Below are positions 1-7,846 of a DNA stretch of 64,000 nt, piece by piece. The notes under the pieces are model-generated. The model searched no databases. It was not told the origin of the DNA and worked only from the letters and a program-made list of their open reading frames with translations. This stretch comes from Leminorella richardii (GTDB taxonomy: Bacteria; Pseudomonadota; Gammaproteobacteria; Enterobacterales; Enterobacteriaceae). The DNA lies in assembly GCF_900478135.1 (NCBI RefSeq), contig NZ_LS483470.1, positions 310,001 through 374,000 on the forward strand. Reading direction: 5' to 3'. Made by a program: the position numbers and the translations under genes. Position 1 is the stretch's first letter. The number at the start of each line of letters is the position of its first letter.

Positions 1-329
1 GTTGAGATATCCCCGCCGCCAGACAAGGTGGACTGTCCGGTATTCCACGCGCGTGACAGCAGAAAACGTGACCCGATATCAGTCTCAAAAATGATAGTGA
101 CATCCACCATACCGTTGATATCCGCCAGCGACAGCGTGGCATGATTGGGAAACGTCGCCTGTACGGTGGCCTGTAACGGCGTTTCTTTAAAACCGTACAC
201 CTTGTAACCAATCACCGGCGAGCGCTGTTGCCCGCCGATAGTAAAGGTCGCACCGTCAAGGGTGGGGTATTCCTGCCCGTTGACACGGACAAAGGCTTTA
301 CCCTGATACTGCAAGTTACTTCCAGCCAT
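1..329 (-). CDS. Mu-like phage tail tube protein (gpM-like), partial
   Basis: This is the N-terminal part of a contractile-tail tube protein; the 3' end lies beyond the window start. About 109 codons are visible, opening MAGSNLQYQGKAFVRVNGQE, which has the same layout as Mu gpM (M-A-G-N, then a glycine-rich start and a beta-rich body). In the virion it would form the inner tube surrounded by the sheath. It follows the sheath gene by 10 bases, the order used in Mu (L then M). The start is the ATG at 327-329. The family call is from my reading of sequence and gene order, not from a search. Confidence 0.75.
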   Translation of the reverse strand, partial: MAGSNLQYQGKAFVRVNGQEYPTLDGATFTIGGQQRSPVIGYKVYGFKETPLQATVQATFPNHATLSLADINGMVDVTIIFETDIGSRFLLSRAWNTGQSTLSGGGDIS

Positions 330-339
330 TTAAGCCCCC

Positions 340-1806
340 TTAAAGTACAAACTGAATTGCGTGAGCATAGACGCGGAACTGGTTGACTAAATCCTCGTTG
401 CTGCGCACGTCAAGACGGTTGCGGTCGTCGGCATTGCGCTCGACCAGCAGCGTTGATTTAAACGCCTCAAAGTTCTCGACAAGCCCTTTTTCCTCAAGCT
501 CGGTAAAGAGCGCGAGCAGCTCATCGGTAATGATGCGCGGTGTCACCATCGGCTGACCGGGGCCAAAGCGCGTACCGTCGTCAGCAAGCTTATGACGCGG
601 AAACTTCTGCGTAATGCGGGTACGGATGGCGTAGCGGATGTATGACAGGGTCGCAATGGTCTCCACATCCAGATAGCTTGGGTCAGGACTGCCGTACTTG
701 TTGACGCGGTACATGGTGATACAGCGGTCAATCTGGACATACCCGCCCGCATCTACGCTATAGACGCTAACGCCGTCATACAGATGCAGGTTACGCTCCT
801 GCCACGTCCAGCGGTCTGAGACGGATGGAGGTTTTAAGCCGGTCAAGGTCAGCGTTTGTAGTGGTCGCGCCGGGTCAATGGCGAGCGACTTCACCGACAC
901 CGCCGCCAGCACTGACGCCCAGATGTACGCCGGTTCGGGGGTATGGTTGGTGCCCATCGTGCAAAACAGGTAATCGTTGCGCGCCGTACCAAAGGCCGAT
1001 GTTTGTGCGTAAGTGCCGCGATAGGCCATAAAACAGGTGCTGTCGATTTGACGCATCCCGCCCCAGCGGCTGACGAACTCGGCAGACAGCAGGTCAAGGT
1101 TGGCCGTATCGGTGAACGGGTTAACCACAAACTGCCACCACGTTTCACCAAAGGCGGCAATAGTCGACCCCAAATCTGGATTGCCTACACCGCCCGACAT
1201 AGGGGTGATGGTGCAGCCCACGCCTTCGGGGAGCATTTCACCGGTGTAGTAGTTAATGCGCAGGTCAATATCGTTACCGGTCAGCCCCGACCATTTAGCT
1301 GTAAAGGTCACTTTCGCATCAGCCACCCCAGCCGTTACGGGCAGCGAGGCATCATCATTGACGGCTTTCGCGATTTTCTGTGCCAGCGCAGCGGCCGTGT
1401 CACCCACCTTGGCGTTGACGTAGGCTTTTACTCCGGCAATCATCAGCGTGATTTGACCAGCGGTCGTGCAGGGACCCGTCAAGACAATCGTGCCGGTGGC
1501 ACGGGTGCCGTCTTCATCATCATCCACGGCCAGACACCACAGGTCAGCGGTCGGATTGGCGTTGATGAACGCACGAGCCATGGTTGCCAACTGCGAACCC
1601 TGCCCGAAGGCATCCGTTGCTGCATCAGAGCGCGTGATACGCATAGGCTCCCCGGCTGATACGCGGCCAGATGACAGGCGCAAGCCCAACATCAGCGTAC
1701 GGTATTGCAGCACAGGCGTCCCCTTTACCGCGCCGCTGTTATCGAATTCGATATACGCCAGCGGAACACGTACCGTATTGTCGATAGTCTCATAAGCGAT
1801 GCTCAT
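340..1806 (-). CDS. Mu-like phage tail sheath protein (gpL-like)
   Basis: The 488-residue product matches the length of Mu gpL (about 495) and occupies its position between the small gp38-like gene and the tail tube. Sheath subunits stack around the tube and contract to drive it through the cell envelope. The C-terminal part carries the usual sheath pattern, with residues such as Y-L-D-V-E-T and R-F-G-P-G-Q-P preceding a final helix-rich segment. The start overlaps the upstream gene by four bases, so translation is probably coupled. No frameshift or truncation is visible. Confidence 0.88.
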   Translation of the reverse strand: MSIAYETIDNTVRVPLAYIEFDNSGAVKGTPVLQYRTLMLGLRLSSGRVSAGEPMRITRSDAATDAFGQGSQLATMARAFINANPTADLWCLAVDDDEDGTRATGTIVLTGPCTTAGQITLMIAGVKAYVNAKVGDTAAALAQKIAKAVNDDASLPVTAGVADAKVTFTAKWSGLTGNDIDLRINYYTGEMLPEGVGCTITPMSGGVGNPDLGSTIAAFGETWWQFVVNPFTDTANLDLLSAEFVSRWGGMRQIDSTCFMAYRGTYAQTSAFGTARNDYLFCTMGTNHTPEPAYIWASVLAAVSVKSLAIDPARPLQTLTLTGLKPPSVSDRWTWQERNLHLYDGVSVYSVDAGGYVQIDRCITMYRVNKYGSPDPSYLDVETIATLSYIRYAIRTRITQKFPRHKLADDGTRFGPGQPMVTPRIITDELLALFTELEEKGLVENFEAFKSTLLVERNADDRNRLDVRSNEDLVNQFRVYAHAIQFVL

Positions 1807-2000
1807 GACTTGACTCCCTTTTGTGTTTTTGCGGGTGCCGGGTTGGCGTCGCTATCAACCAACACCACGTCACCGTCACGTAAGCGGCGCTGCCAGTAAC
1901 CGAGATTGGGCTTGCGCTCCCCCTCGGCTTTCAGCGGTTCATTGGTTTCAGGGTCACGCACGACGCGCCCTGAAACGGGTTTGATATGCAGTTCGTTCAT
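1803..2000 (-). CDS. DUF2635 family phage protein (Mu gp38-like)
   Basis: This small 65-residue protein opens MNELHIKPVSGRVVRDPETN, the usual pattern of DUF2635, the family of Mu gp38 (a short, basic protein with an RDP-E core encoded just before the sheath). Its biochemical role is not known. It overlaps both neighbours by four bases (ATGA junctions), placing it in the translationally coupled head-to-tail block. The C-terminal 20 residues are rich in K, A and T. Confidence 0.75.
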   Translation of the reverse strand: MNELHIKPVSGRVVRDPETNEPLKAEGERKPNLGYWQRRLRDGDVVLVDSDANPAPAKTQKGVKS

Positions 2001-2548
2001 TGGTCATAAAGCCCTGTATTAAGCGATTCCTGCTCCGGTGTGCCGTCAGGCTCCGCCCATTGGTGGAAGTAGGTATCAAAGTTGCCGATATCACCCTCAT
2101 CCACACTGACCGGCTGGACGTGAGGGATATCAAAATAGAGTCCGCAGACCACAATGCCCGTTTTGGCACTGGTGTCGGTGTAGAGGTTGGCGGCTTGGGT
2201 GAACACCGCCCCCATGCAGGCAGACTCAAGGCGACGGTTATTCAACAACCCAATCAAACGGTCGTTAATGTCATGTGCGGCAATCGGGTCGCGTGGCTGC
2301 GCCGAAAGCGCACCGGCCACGGAAAACAGCGCCCATGAGCTGATAACGGTATCGGGGCGGGAACTTGGGCGACTGCCTATCCACGCCACGTAAACGGCGG
2401 GCGAGGCCATCACAATTCGCCTGACGGTCGTCTCCGTCCACGCTCCAGGAAGACCCTCAACTTTTTTAAGGGTCTTGCCAAACGCCTTTTTGACGAGCGC
2501 TATCAATTCGGCTTGAATGGCGGCAGTGCGCGGAACAACGATATCCAT
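1997..2548 (-). CDS. Mu gp37-like phage protein
   Basis: This 183-residue protein sits where Mu gp37 lies, between gp36-like and gp38-like genes. The N-terminal region (V-K-K-A-F-G-K-T-L-K-K-V-E) and the central acidic segment fit the gp37/DUF1834 group, presumed to act in tail completion or head-tail joining. It overlaps the downstream gene by four bases and shares one base with the upstream gene. The function is inferred from position and general sequence pattern only. Confidence 0.65.
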   Translation of the reverse strand: MDIVVPRTAAIQAELIALVKKAFGKTLKKVEGLPGAWTETTVRRIVMASPAVYVAWIGSRPSSRPDTVISSWALFSVAGALSAQPRDPIAAHDINDRLIGLLNNRRLESACMGAVFTQAANLYTDTSAKTGIVVCGLYFDIPHVQPVSVDEGDIGNFDTYFHQWAEPDGTPEQESLNTGLYDQ

Positions 2549-2991
2549 CAGATAAACCCCTTTGAACCTTTACGCGTCCAGACCGAGCCTGCCGACTCAA
2601 AGACGACCGCATCGCCCGCCTCTGGTCGTGCCTCCTCTTTGGTCAGACCTAAACTGATATCACCCGTAGCAACCTTGTTGAGATAGGAAAGTGTTGCTTC
2701 GTACTCCTTCTCCGCCTTTTCTGTCGCCGCACCTTCCTCCATGGCATACCGCGCTAACACACAGCAATGACGCACCAACGCGGCAGGAATGGTTTTTAAA
2801 GGAAGTGTTGCCCGACCATCGATATAACCATCAATCGCAACTGAAGCATCGGTGAGCGCCGCCTCAATGACTTGTTCAACGGTTTGCAGCGGCTCCCCCG
2901 TGTCGTCATAGTCAATTTTCTTGTCGGCCAAATCATGCAATACGGCGCGCTGGTAACGGACATACATATCAGCAACGGTCGCGTAAGCCAT
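2548..2991 (-). CDS. DUF1320 family phage protein (Mu gp36-like)
   Basis: The 147-residue product opens with MAYATVADMYVRYQRAVLHD, followed by a helix and a DGYIDGR segment near residue 55, the hallmark of DUF1320, the family of Mu gp36. Such proteins are thought to sit at the head-tail connector. Its stop codon and the next start share one base, and its start abuts the gp35-like gene, so the block 1803-3545 is read as one message. No unusual features were seen. Confidence 0.78.
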   Translation of the reverse strand: MAYATVADMYVRYQRAVLHDLADKKIDYDDTGEPLQTVEQVIEAALTDASVAIDGYIDGRATLPLKTIPAALVRHCCVLARYAMEEGAATEKAEKEYEATLSYLNKVATGDISLGLTKEEARPEAGDAVVFESAGSVWTRKGSKGFI

Positions 2992-3545
2992 TACTTCACC
3001 CCATGCACATCTAAGGCGGCCTTGATGTCATCCGCGCTCAAGTCAGCACGCACGAACTCGCGCCATTGCTTCAGAAGCGGCGTGCCGGTTTTGGTAAACC
3101 ACTTCTCGCGCGGCTCAATCTTGCAGGCCATGACCGCCGCAAGCAGGCGCTCATCCACAGGCGGTGGGACTTGCTCGCCGACCGGCTCAAGGTTTTCAGG
3201 GATAGGGGTACTCACAACATCCTCGCCGCCGCTCTCCGCCACCTCTGACAGAACGTCATCGCGCATCGCGGTTAACTGGCTGGATGGTAAGACGTTATCA
3301 ACCACGAACCCCGACGCCGAACCCTCCTCACCGGAAGGCGCGGGCGGAATATCATCGGCGATGACTGACACGTGCAGGCGCGGATCGCCCTCCAGCAATG
3401 CCCACTGTTGCGCGGTAACCGGTGGTAGCGTGTTTTCACCGCGATTAAGGCGGAAACCCGCGCGGCAATAGCCGTCGTGAGCCGTGTTGACCACCAACAC
3501 GCCCACCACCTCAACCGCCTCAGCATGTTCAATATCGTTTTGCAT
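2991..3545 (-). CDS. Mu gp35-like / HI1506-type phage protein
   Basis: The 184-residue protein has an N-terminal segment with an RAGFRLNRGEN core and a following W, resembling the N-terminal domain of FluMu HI1506-type proteins (the Mu gp35 slot). The middle (about 70-125) is an acidic, proline-rich linker. The last 45 residues form a small helical domain ending in A-D-D-I-K-A-A-L-D-V-H, similar in feel to SAP or HeH folds. It lies directly downstream of the major head protein. Its role is unknown; association with the capsid is an inference from position. Confidence 0.6.
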   Translation of the reverse strand: MQNDIEHAEAVEVVGVLVVNTAHDGYCRAGFRLNRGENTLPPVTAQQWALLEGDPRLHVSVIADDIPPAPSGEEGSASGFVVDNVLPSSQLTAMRDDVLSEVAESGGEDVVSTPIPENLEPVGEQVPPPVDERLLAAVMACKIEPREKWFTKTGTPLLKQWREFVRADLSADDIKAALDVHGVK

Positions 3546-3573
3546 AGCATTTCGAGTCCTTTAAGTGCGTGAT

Positions 3574-3612
3574 AAACGGGGCGCAAACCCCGTTTAAACC
3601 GGGTTTAAACGC
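3574..3612 (-). terminator. Double hairpin after the major head gene
   Basis: AAACGGGG (3574-3581) pairs with CCCCGTTT (3588-3595), and a second inverted repeat, TTTAAACC/GGTTTAAA, follows at 3593-3608. Together they fill most of the 70-base gap between the head gene and the gp35-like gene. No long T-run follows on the minus strand, so this may attenuate or stabilise the message rather than terminate it fully. The segment includes two GTTTAAAC palindromes. Confidence 0.4.
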
Positions 3613-3615
3613 GCG

Positions 3616-4497
3616 TTAACGCAGCCACGGAACGACGACGATTTCGACGGCCTTGTAGTTGATGTTGCTTTCACCTCCCGCCTTGTTCTCCGCCTCAACC
3701 ACACGCTTGGCAGCAGCACGGTTTTGTGGGCCAACAACCAGCAGGTTAGGCACAATCCCTAGCGGGCGGCCTTGAGAAGACTCCAACAGCATCATGGCGG
3801 TAATAGCGGCGTTGAGGTTGTCCTCGTTAAGCTCAGCTTTGGAGGCAAACGCCTGCTGCCAGAAGCCATAACCGGCAGCGACGCGAGCATCAACACCGTA
3901 GAGGAAGTTGTCAGTCATGAAGACTTTGTCGGAGCTAGCCGGATCGGTTTTGGCCTGAAGGCGATAGTCGCGTCGCTTTTGAAACAGCAGCGGCTTTAAC
4001 GGACGCGAGGTGTCTAGCAGATACCATGCAGAGCCTTCCCCCGCCTGCATGTTGGAGACCATCTTCTCGCCGACGGGATGGTCGGTATCAAAGAAGTTCT
4101 GCTTGTCGTAACACGGTTGTGTAAAGCCGTTTGCCAGCAGTTGGAAGACCAGCTCATCAGGGTGCGAGGCCGCCGCATATCCCATGTCTTCAAACTTCGG
4201 CATCAACACGCCGTAGGTGTCGTCTTCGATATACTCAGCGAGGATCCCCTCGGTGGCTTCGTACTTGACGTTTTTCACCGTGTAGTCGCTGATGGACATC
4301 TCTTTAACATCACGCTCACCCACCCACTCCTTTAGGCGAGTAAACTCCCCCAACCAAGCGTAATTTTCGGAGCCGGACGTCGATGAAACGAGAGTCGCGA
4401 TACGCTCATGAAGCGGGGTGTAGTTACCGCGCCCGGTGTTAAATGCCGTATTGACGGCGGTATAGAGTGCCGCCAACGCGGCTTGTGAAATTTTCAT
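3616..4497 (-). CDS. Major head (capsid) protein, Mu gpT-like
   Basis: The 293-residue product resembles Mu gpT (about 305 residues). Shared landmarks are an N-terminal helix, a W-L-G-x-F-x-x-L-K-E-W-V-G segment near residue 50, D-E-L-V-F-Q-L-L-x-x-G-F-T-Q-P-C-Y-D near 115-130, and an A-A-G-Y-G-F-W-Q motif near 215. It forms the capsid shell. The gene lies seven bases downstream of the protease/scaffold gene, as in Mu. The end at V-V-V-P-W-L-R matches the family end, so it is complete. Confidence 0.9.
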   Translation of the reverse strand: MKISQAALAALYTAVNTAFNTGRGNYTPLHERIATLVSSTSGSENYAWLGEFTRLKEWVGERDVKEMSISDYTVKNVKYEATEGILAEYIEDDTYGVLMPKFEDMGYAAASHPDELVFQLLANGFTQPCYDKQNFFDTDHPVGEKMVSNMQAGEGSAWYLLDTSRPLKPLLFQKRRDYRLQAKTDPASSDKVFMTDNFLYGVDARVAAGYGFWQQAFASKAELNEDNLNAAITAMMLLESSQGRPLGIVPNLLVVGPQNRAAAKRVVEAENKAGGESNINYKAVEIVVVPWLR

Positions 4498-4504
4498 AGC
4501 GTGA

Positions 4505-5749
4505 TTAACCCTTCATTTGTGCTTTTTTGGTGGCGAGGTATTTAGCCTCAGAAATGCCCGTTGCCGCACATACCGCCCTTTCCTGAGCAGACAGGGACGC
4601 GATACTGACGGTCGATTTCGGCGGGGTGACTAACCCTTTTGTCTGGCGTGCGCTGAGTGCGGCCAATGGTTTACGCCCAACGAGTTGAGCATTAAGGGCA
4701 GCTACACCGTGCTGTCTTGCCAGCGCCGTGAAATACGGCACTTCAGAGGCAACAATGGCACCGCTGGCTTGTGCCTTGGCGATGATTTGCGAGGCGCTAA
4801 GCGAAGCATTACCTAGCTGGGCCGTCGTCAGTTTCTTTTGCAGGCGCATATAGGCAGTGACCGGTACGGCAACAGATAGGTCGACACCGTGCAGCTCGGC
4901 CTCGGCAATAATCTGCTCGGCCTCTTGAATAGCGTCGGCGTTATCGTCAACGGCCTGCTCGACCGTCTCAGCGACCGCCTCAGGGGTGGGCTGCGACTCA
5001 ACAACCTCCGCGACCTCGACCGCCGTTTCAGAGGCTGTCTTCAGTGCGGTGATTTTTTCCGTCGCGGTGGCAACCAGCTCTTTGAGCTGCTCCTCGGTGT
5101 ACTCGGTTTGGTCGTCGGTGGCGATGATGCCCAACGCGACGAGAATGAGTCGTAACAAATCATTCATGACAGCAGTGTCCTGTGTTGGTTTAAGGGGTGA
5201 GTCAATAAGCGAAGCTGCCGCCAGCGCGGCAAGGGATTGCATTCCGGTTAATCCGGGGTCGTTGGTCAGCGCGAACATGCGCAGGAAAAGCGGTTCACCG
5301 GTGACGGTGTCGTAAGGGAAAACCGCAGACAGGAACGCCCACTTTTTGGCATCGATAGCGGCGCTGGCGTCATCCGTCCACGTAGGGCGAACAAACAGAC
5401 CCAACCCTTCACGCCACTGCATTTGAGTCGCCGGGTCAGTCAACCAGCCCGCCGCCTCGGCGCGCCATTGGGTTTCTTCTGACGGCGGAGCTATCGTTGG
5501 GTCTTGTTCGCGCAACGTGGCATGGTTGTAGTCACACAATACCGGCTGACCGATATCCACCGTCGAGGCAATAAAACGGGCAGCAACATCGGCGTCGATA
5601 TACCAACAGCCGCGCTCGACATCTGTCGGCCGACCGTCTCGGGCACGAAACTCACCGGCAGGCAGCAGTTGATACCAGCCATCGGAAGAGGACTGTAGTG
5701 TCGCAGTGAGGACGGCAAAGCCGATATGTTGAGCGTTTTTTCGTTTCAT
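4505..5749 (-). CDS. Phage protease with scaffold tail, Mu gpI/Z-like
   Basis: The N-terminal ~190 residues match the Mu-type head maturation protease, with G-W-Y-Q-L-L-P-A-G-E-F-R-A-R-D-G-R at about 25-41 and a cluster around C-D-Y-N-H at 92-96. The C-terminal half is acidic and helical (runs of A, E, V, Q) and acts as scaffold in Mu, where it is also made separately as gpZ from an internal start. A candidate internal start is MNDLLRLI at about residue 195. It precedes the major head gene by seven bases. Role: proteolytic maturation and scaffolding of the procapsid. Confidence 0.82.
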   Translation of the reverse strand: MKRKNAQHIGFAVLTATLQSSSDGWYQLLPAGEFRARDGRPTDVERGCWYIDADVAARFIASTVDIGQPVLCDYNHATLREQDPTIAPPSEETQWRAEAAGWLTDPATQMQWREGLGLFVRPTWTDDASAAIDAKKWAFLSAVFPYDTVTGEPLFLRMFALTNDPGLTGMQSLAALAAASLIDSPLKPTQDTAVMNDLLRLILVALGIIATDDQTEYTEEQLKELVATATEKITALKTASETAVEVAEVVESQPTPEAVAETVEQAVDDNADAIQEAEQIIAEAELHGVDLSVAVPVTAYMRLQKKLTTAQLGNASLSASQIIAKAQASGAIVASEVPYFTALARQHGVAALNAQLVGRKPLAALSARQTKGLVTPPKSTVSIASLSAQERAVCAATGISEAKYLATKKAQMKG

Positions 5750-5750
5750 A

Positions 5751-5797
5751 CCGCCATGATGGCGGAGGATGACAAGTGATTGGGTTTGGGGTGGTTC
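5751..5797 (-). promoter_or_regulatory. Candidate late promoter region (PI equivalent)
   Basis: Directly upstream of the protease start lies a perfect palindrome, CCGCCATGATGGCGG (5751-5765). Further up is TGGGTTTGGGGTGGTTC (5781-5797, plus-strand reading). The same 17 bases recur at 14029-14045 upstream of the lysozyme gene. In Mu these two genes are headed by the C-activated late promoters PI and Plys. A promoter or activator-site role is an inference; no good -10 box could be assigned. Confidence 0.35.
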
Positions 5798-5917
5798 ACA
5801 CGATGAAAGGGGAGAAAATGCGCCGAAGGTCAGGCACGGAATACAATACCCCGTTTAAACCCCGTTTAAAACCTTCAAGGCGCGTTTAACTATTTTTAGA
5901 CAAGGCTTATGTCAGGT

Positions 5918-6385
5918 TTAGCCGTTCGATGCCTTAGAGAGCGTTTCATTGATGATATCGACAATCTGCGTGACACCTTCCGGCGACAACCCCATATAAG
6001 GCCGAGCCAGAACCGCCGACGGGCCGGGGGGCATCCCCGACGTGCCGCCGGATTGCATCAACGCACCGTAGACTTTGTTTGTCCCAATCGTGGCGCTAAC
6101 AGCGTCAAAGTCGGGCGTCAGCGACATGGCAAGCCCACCCATAGAGCGCTGCAACATTTTGCCGTTTTTACCCAACTTCTCAAGCCGCTCGCGGTATTTA
6201 TCCGTCAGCGCAGGCCATGACTGACCCGTGGCGGGGTCTTTTTCACGGTCAAAGGCATTTTCTGACTCACTAGCAAGCACCGCCGAGATGGCGCGCGTGA
6301 TGGGCGTCATATCCTGCCCCAGCGCAACCAGACGCTTGACGGCCTCATCAAGCGGCGCACTGTCGAATTTATAATCAATTTGCAT
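5918..6385 (-). CDS. Phage virion morphogenesis protein (Mu gpG-like)
   Basis: The 155-residue protein fits the virion morphogenesis family of Mu gpG and P2 gpS. It has an early F-D-x-x-P-L-D segment, a central R-E-K-D-P-A-T-G-Q-S-W-P-A-L motif near residue 55, and a glycine- and proline-rich stretch (G-T-S-G-M-P-P-G-P) near 115. In Mu, gpG takes part in tail and head assembly. It sits between the MuF gene and the protease gene, as in Mu, but unusual noncoding gaps of about 135 and 170 bases flank it. Confidence 0.83.
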   Translation of the reverse strand: MQIDYKFDSAPLDEAVKRLVALGQDMTPITRAISAVLASESENAFDREKDPATGQSWPALTDKYRERLEKLGKNGKMLQRSMGGLAMSLTPDFDAVSATIGTNKVYGALMQSGGTSGMPPGPSAVLARPYMGLSPEGVTQIVDIINETLSKASNG

Positions 6386-6407
6386 TCATTAAGCCCTGTG
6401 CTAGGAT
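6380..6407 (+). promoter_or_regulatory. Candidate plus-strand promoter for a small RNA
   Basis: TTGCAT (6380-6385) and TAGGAT (6402-6407) are separated by 16 bases and would start transcription near 6413, the first base of the tRNA-like fold. The boxes partly overlap the 5' end of the gpG gene on the other strand. This is a prediction from consensus matching only. Confidence 0.35.
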
Positions 6408-6412
6408 AGCTA

Positions 6413-6515
6413 AACGGTGTACGGATAATGGTAATTCGGCGTAAACGCTATCGCGTCACACGTTTATGTGGGTTCGACCCCCACCACCGTCCAACGCCCC
6501 GCACTGCGGGGCGTT
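6413..6515 (+). ncRNA. Candidate small RNA with tRNA-like fold
   Basis: This is a noncoding stretch on the strand opposite to all late genes. Visible pairings are AACGGTG (6413-6419) with CACCGTC (6485-6491), six of seven pairs; a D-like arm CGGA/TTCG (6422-6425, 6435-6438) with loop TAATGGTAA; a central arm TAAACG/CGTTTA (6442-6447, 6461-6466) with a 13-base loop; and a canonical T arm GTGGG-TTCGACC-CCCAC (6468-6484). CCA occurs at 6491-6493. A 10-bp GC-rich hairpin with a 3-base loop follows (6493-6515), then a weakly T-rich run. The central loop is too long for an ordinary anticodon loop, so this is tRNA-like rather than a clear tRNA. Confidence 0.35.
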
Positions 6516-6520
6516 GTTGG

Positions 6521-7846
6521 TTAAAGCCCACCTTTGATAACAGAATAGTTCCCCCCTTCGATCCCCTTCTGAAGCTCGAAAAGTGACACTTTATAGGCGT
6601 TAATCACCACATCCAGCGCATCAGGCTGTTTGCGTACCCCATAGGGGGAGTTGACGACAATCTTCGCCATCTCCTTACCACTGTCGATAACATACAACAG
6701 GTTGTGATTTTGGTTGTCCCACAGCACCGCGCGAGGGGTGTTAAGGGATTTGGGTAACGACTGATACTCGGCTAACGTCAGTGCAACCCCTTTCGTCTGG
6801 TGCTTGAGCGAATCCGCATGAATAACGTTCTTTTCACTGACCGCCAGAAGACGCGCAGCCGGTTGGCCGGTGCGTTTTTCGACCGCATCGGCAATATCAT
6901 CACTCATAAAGCCCAGCGGCTGAATACCGTTGCCGGGACGGCGCTGGGTCAGTACCGTCCCAATCCATTGCTCAAAAGCAGCCTGCCGTGCAGGGGCGTT
7001 ATTCAGCGACTGGATGACCTGCTGGCGTAACTGTCGGTTTTGCAATGAGACCAGCTTTTTCGCAATATTGACGTCCGTCCCCATTGCCGCACTGCCCGCA
7101 TTCCCCGACCAACCGACGCCAGTGCGCATACGCCGTTTGCCGTCCGTAAAGGTCGTCACAGGCTGCTCGTACACCTCACCCGTGCGTTTATCAACACCGG
7201 CCTCGGCCATCCCTGTATCGAGTCGCCCAACACTGGACTCGACCTTTAAGCCCATCTGTTTGACTTGTGCCGCCGTCAGCGCGCGAACGCGACAGCGACA
7301 GCCCCAATCGTTAGGCGGGTACATGGTTTGCCAAATAAGGTCTGTGTAGTGGAATACGCGCCCATGCAGTGCCCGATGCGAGTCACGCGTATTACTGTCG
7401 AGAATGGCGATATATTGCCAGTAGGGATGCGTTTCCGTGCTGGCAAGTTGTTGCTGATAGCGACCTGCCTGATAGCTGGTTGCGAGGTTGGTGCGATAAA
7501 TGGTACTCAGACGCTGAGGGCTGCCGAGTTGGACGACTTCAGCACCGCCCGCACTATCAACGACGACCTGCTTGCCGTACCATCCAGCCGCCTGCAAACG
7601 CGGCGTGAGCGTGTTGATAAACTCACGCTCAGTGATACCCTCAGAGAGCGCCCGGTCAACCTCACTCCGAATGGTGTCGAGCACATCAAGCCGGGCAGCC
7701 TTCGCCACCGTAAATGCGCGGGCGTGGGTGCTCTGTAGCGCTTCTTGCCAATTCCATGTAATTTCGTAGCCCTTAGAGCGAAAGTAATCAACGGCAAGCT
7801 TAGGCTCAAGCTTCATGGCATAGCCCAAATCAACCGGCATTGGCAT
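6521..7846 (-). CDS. MuF head morphogenesis protein with extra C-terminal domain
   Basis: Residues ~30-240 match the Mu gpF / SPP1 gp7 family: Y-R-T-N-L-A-T-S-Y-Q-A-G-R-Y near 120, H-R-A-L-H-G-R-V-F near 160 and W-G-C-R-C-R-V near 185. It is a minor capsid protein in the procapsid. The last ~125 residues (about 315-441) form a separate domain with patterns such as K-G-V-A-L-T-L-A-E-Y, W-D-N-Q-N-H-N-L-L-Y and a final Y-K-V. This resembles the BECR-fold nuclease-like tails found on MuF proteins of temperate phages. No immunity gene is visible beside it. The start overlaps the portal gene by 34 bases; the downstream M at residue 11 is an alternative start. Confidence 0.8.
   Translation of the reverse strand: MPMPVDLGYAMKLEPKLAVDYFRSKGYEITWNWQEALQSTHARAFTVAKAARLDVLDTIRSEVDRALSEGITEREFINTLTPRLQAAGWYGKQVVVDSAGGAEVVQLGSPQRLSTIYRTNLATSYQAGRYQQQLASTETHPYWQYIAILDSNTRDSHRALHGRVFHYTDLIWQTMYPPNDWGCRCRVRALTAAQVKQMGLKVESSVGRLDTGMAEAGVDKRTGEVYEQPVTTFTDGKRRMRTGVGWSGNAGSAAMGTDVNIAKKLVSLQNRQLRQQVIQSLNNAPARQAAFEQWIGTVLTQRRPGNGIQPLGFMSDDIADAVEKRTGQPAARLLAVSEKNVIHADSLKHQTKGVALTLAEYQSLPKSLNTPRAVLWDNQNHNLLYVIDSGKEMAKIVVNSPYGVRKQPDALDVVINAYKVSLFELQKGIEGGNYSVIKGGL

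Noticed and set aside
943..1659. Long plus-strand frame (238 codons) inside the tail sheath gene
   Set aside because: It lies opposite the sheath gene, has a composition rich in R, G and H typical of antisense frames, and has no ribosome site.
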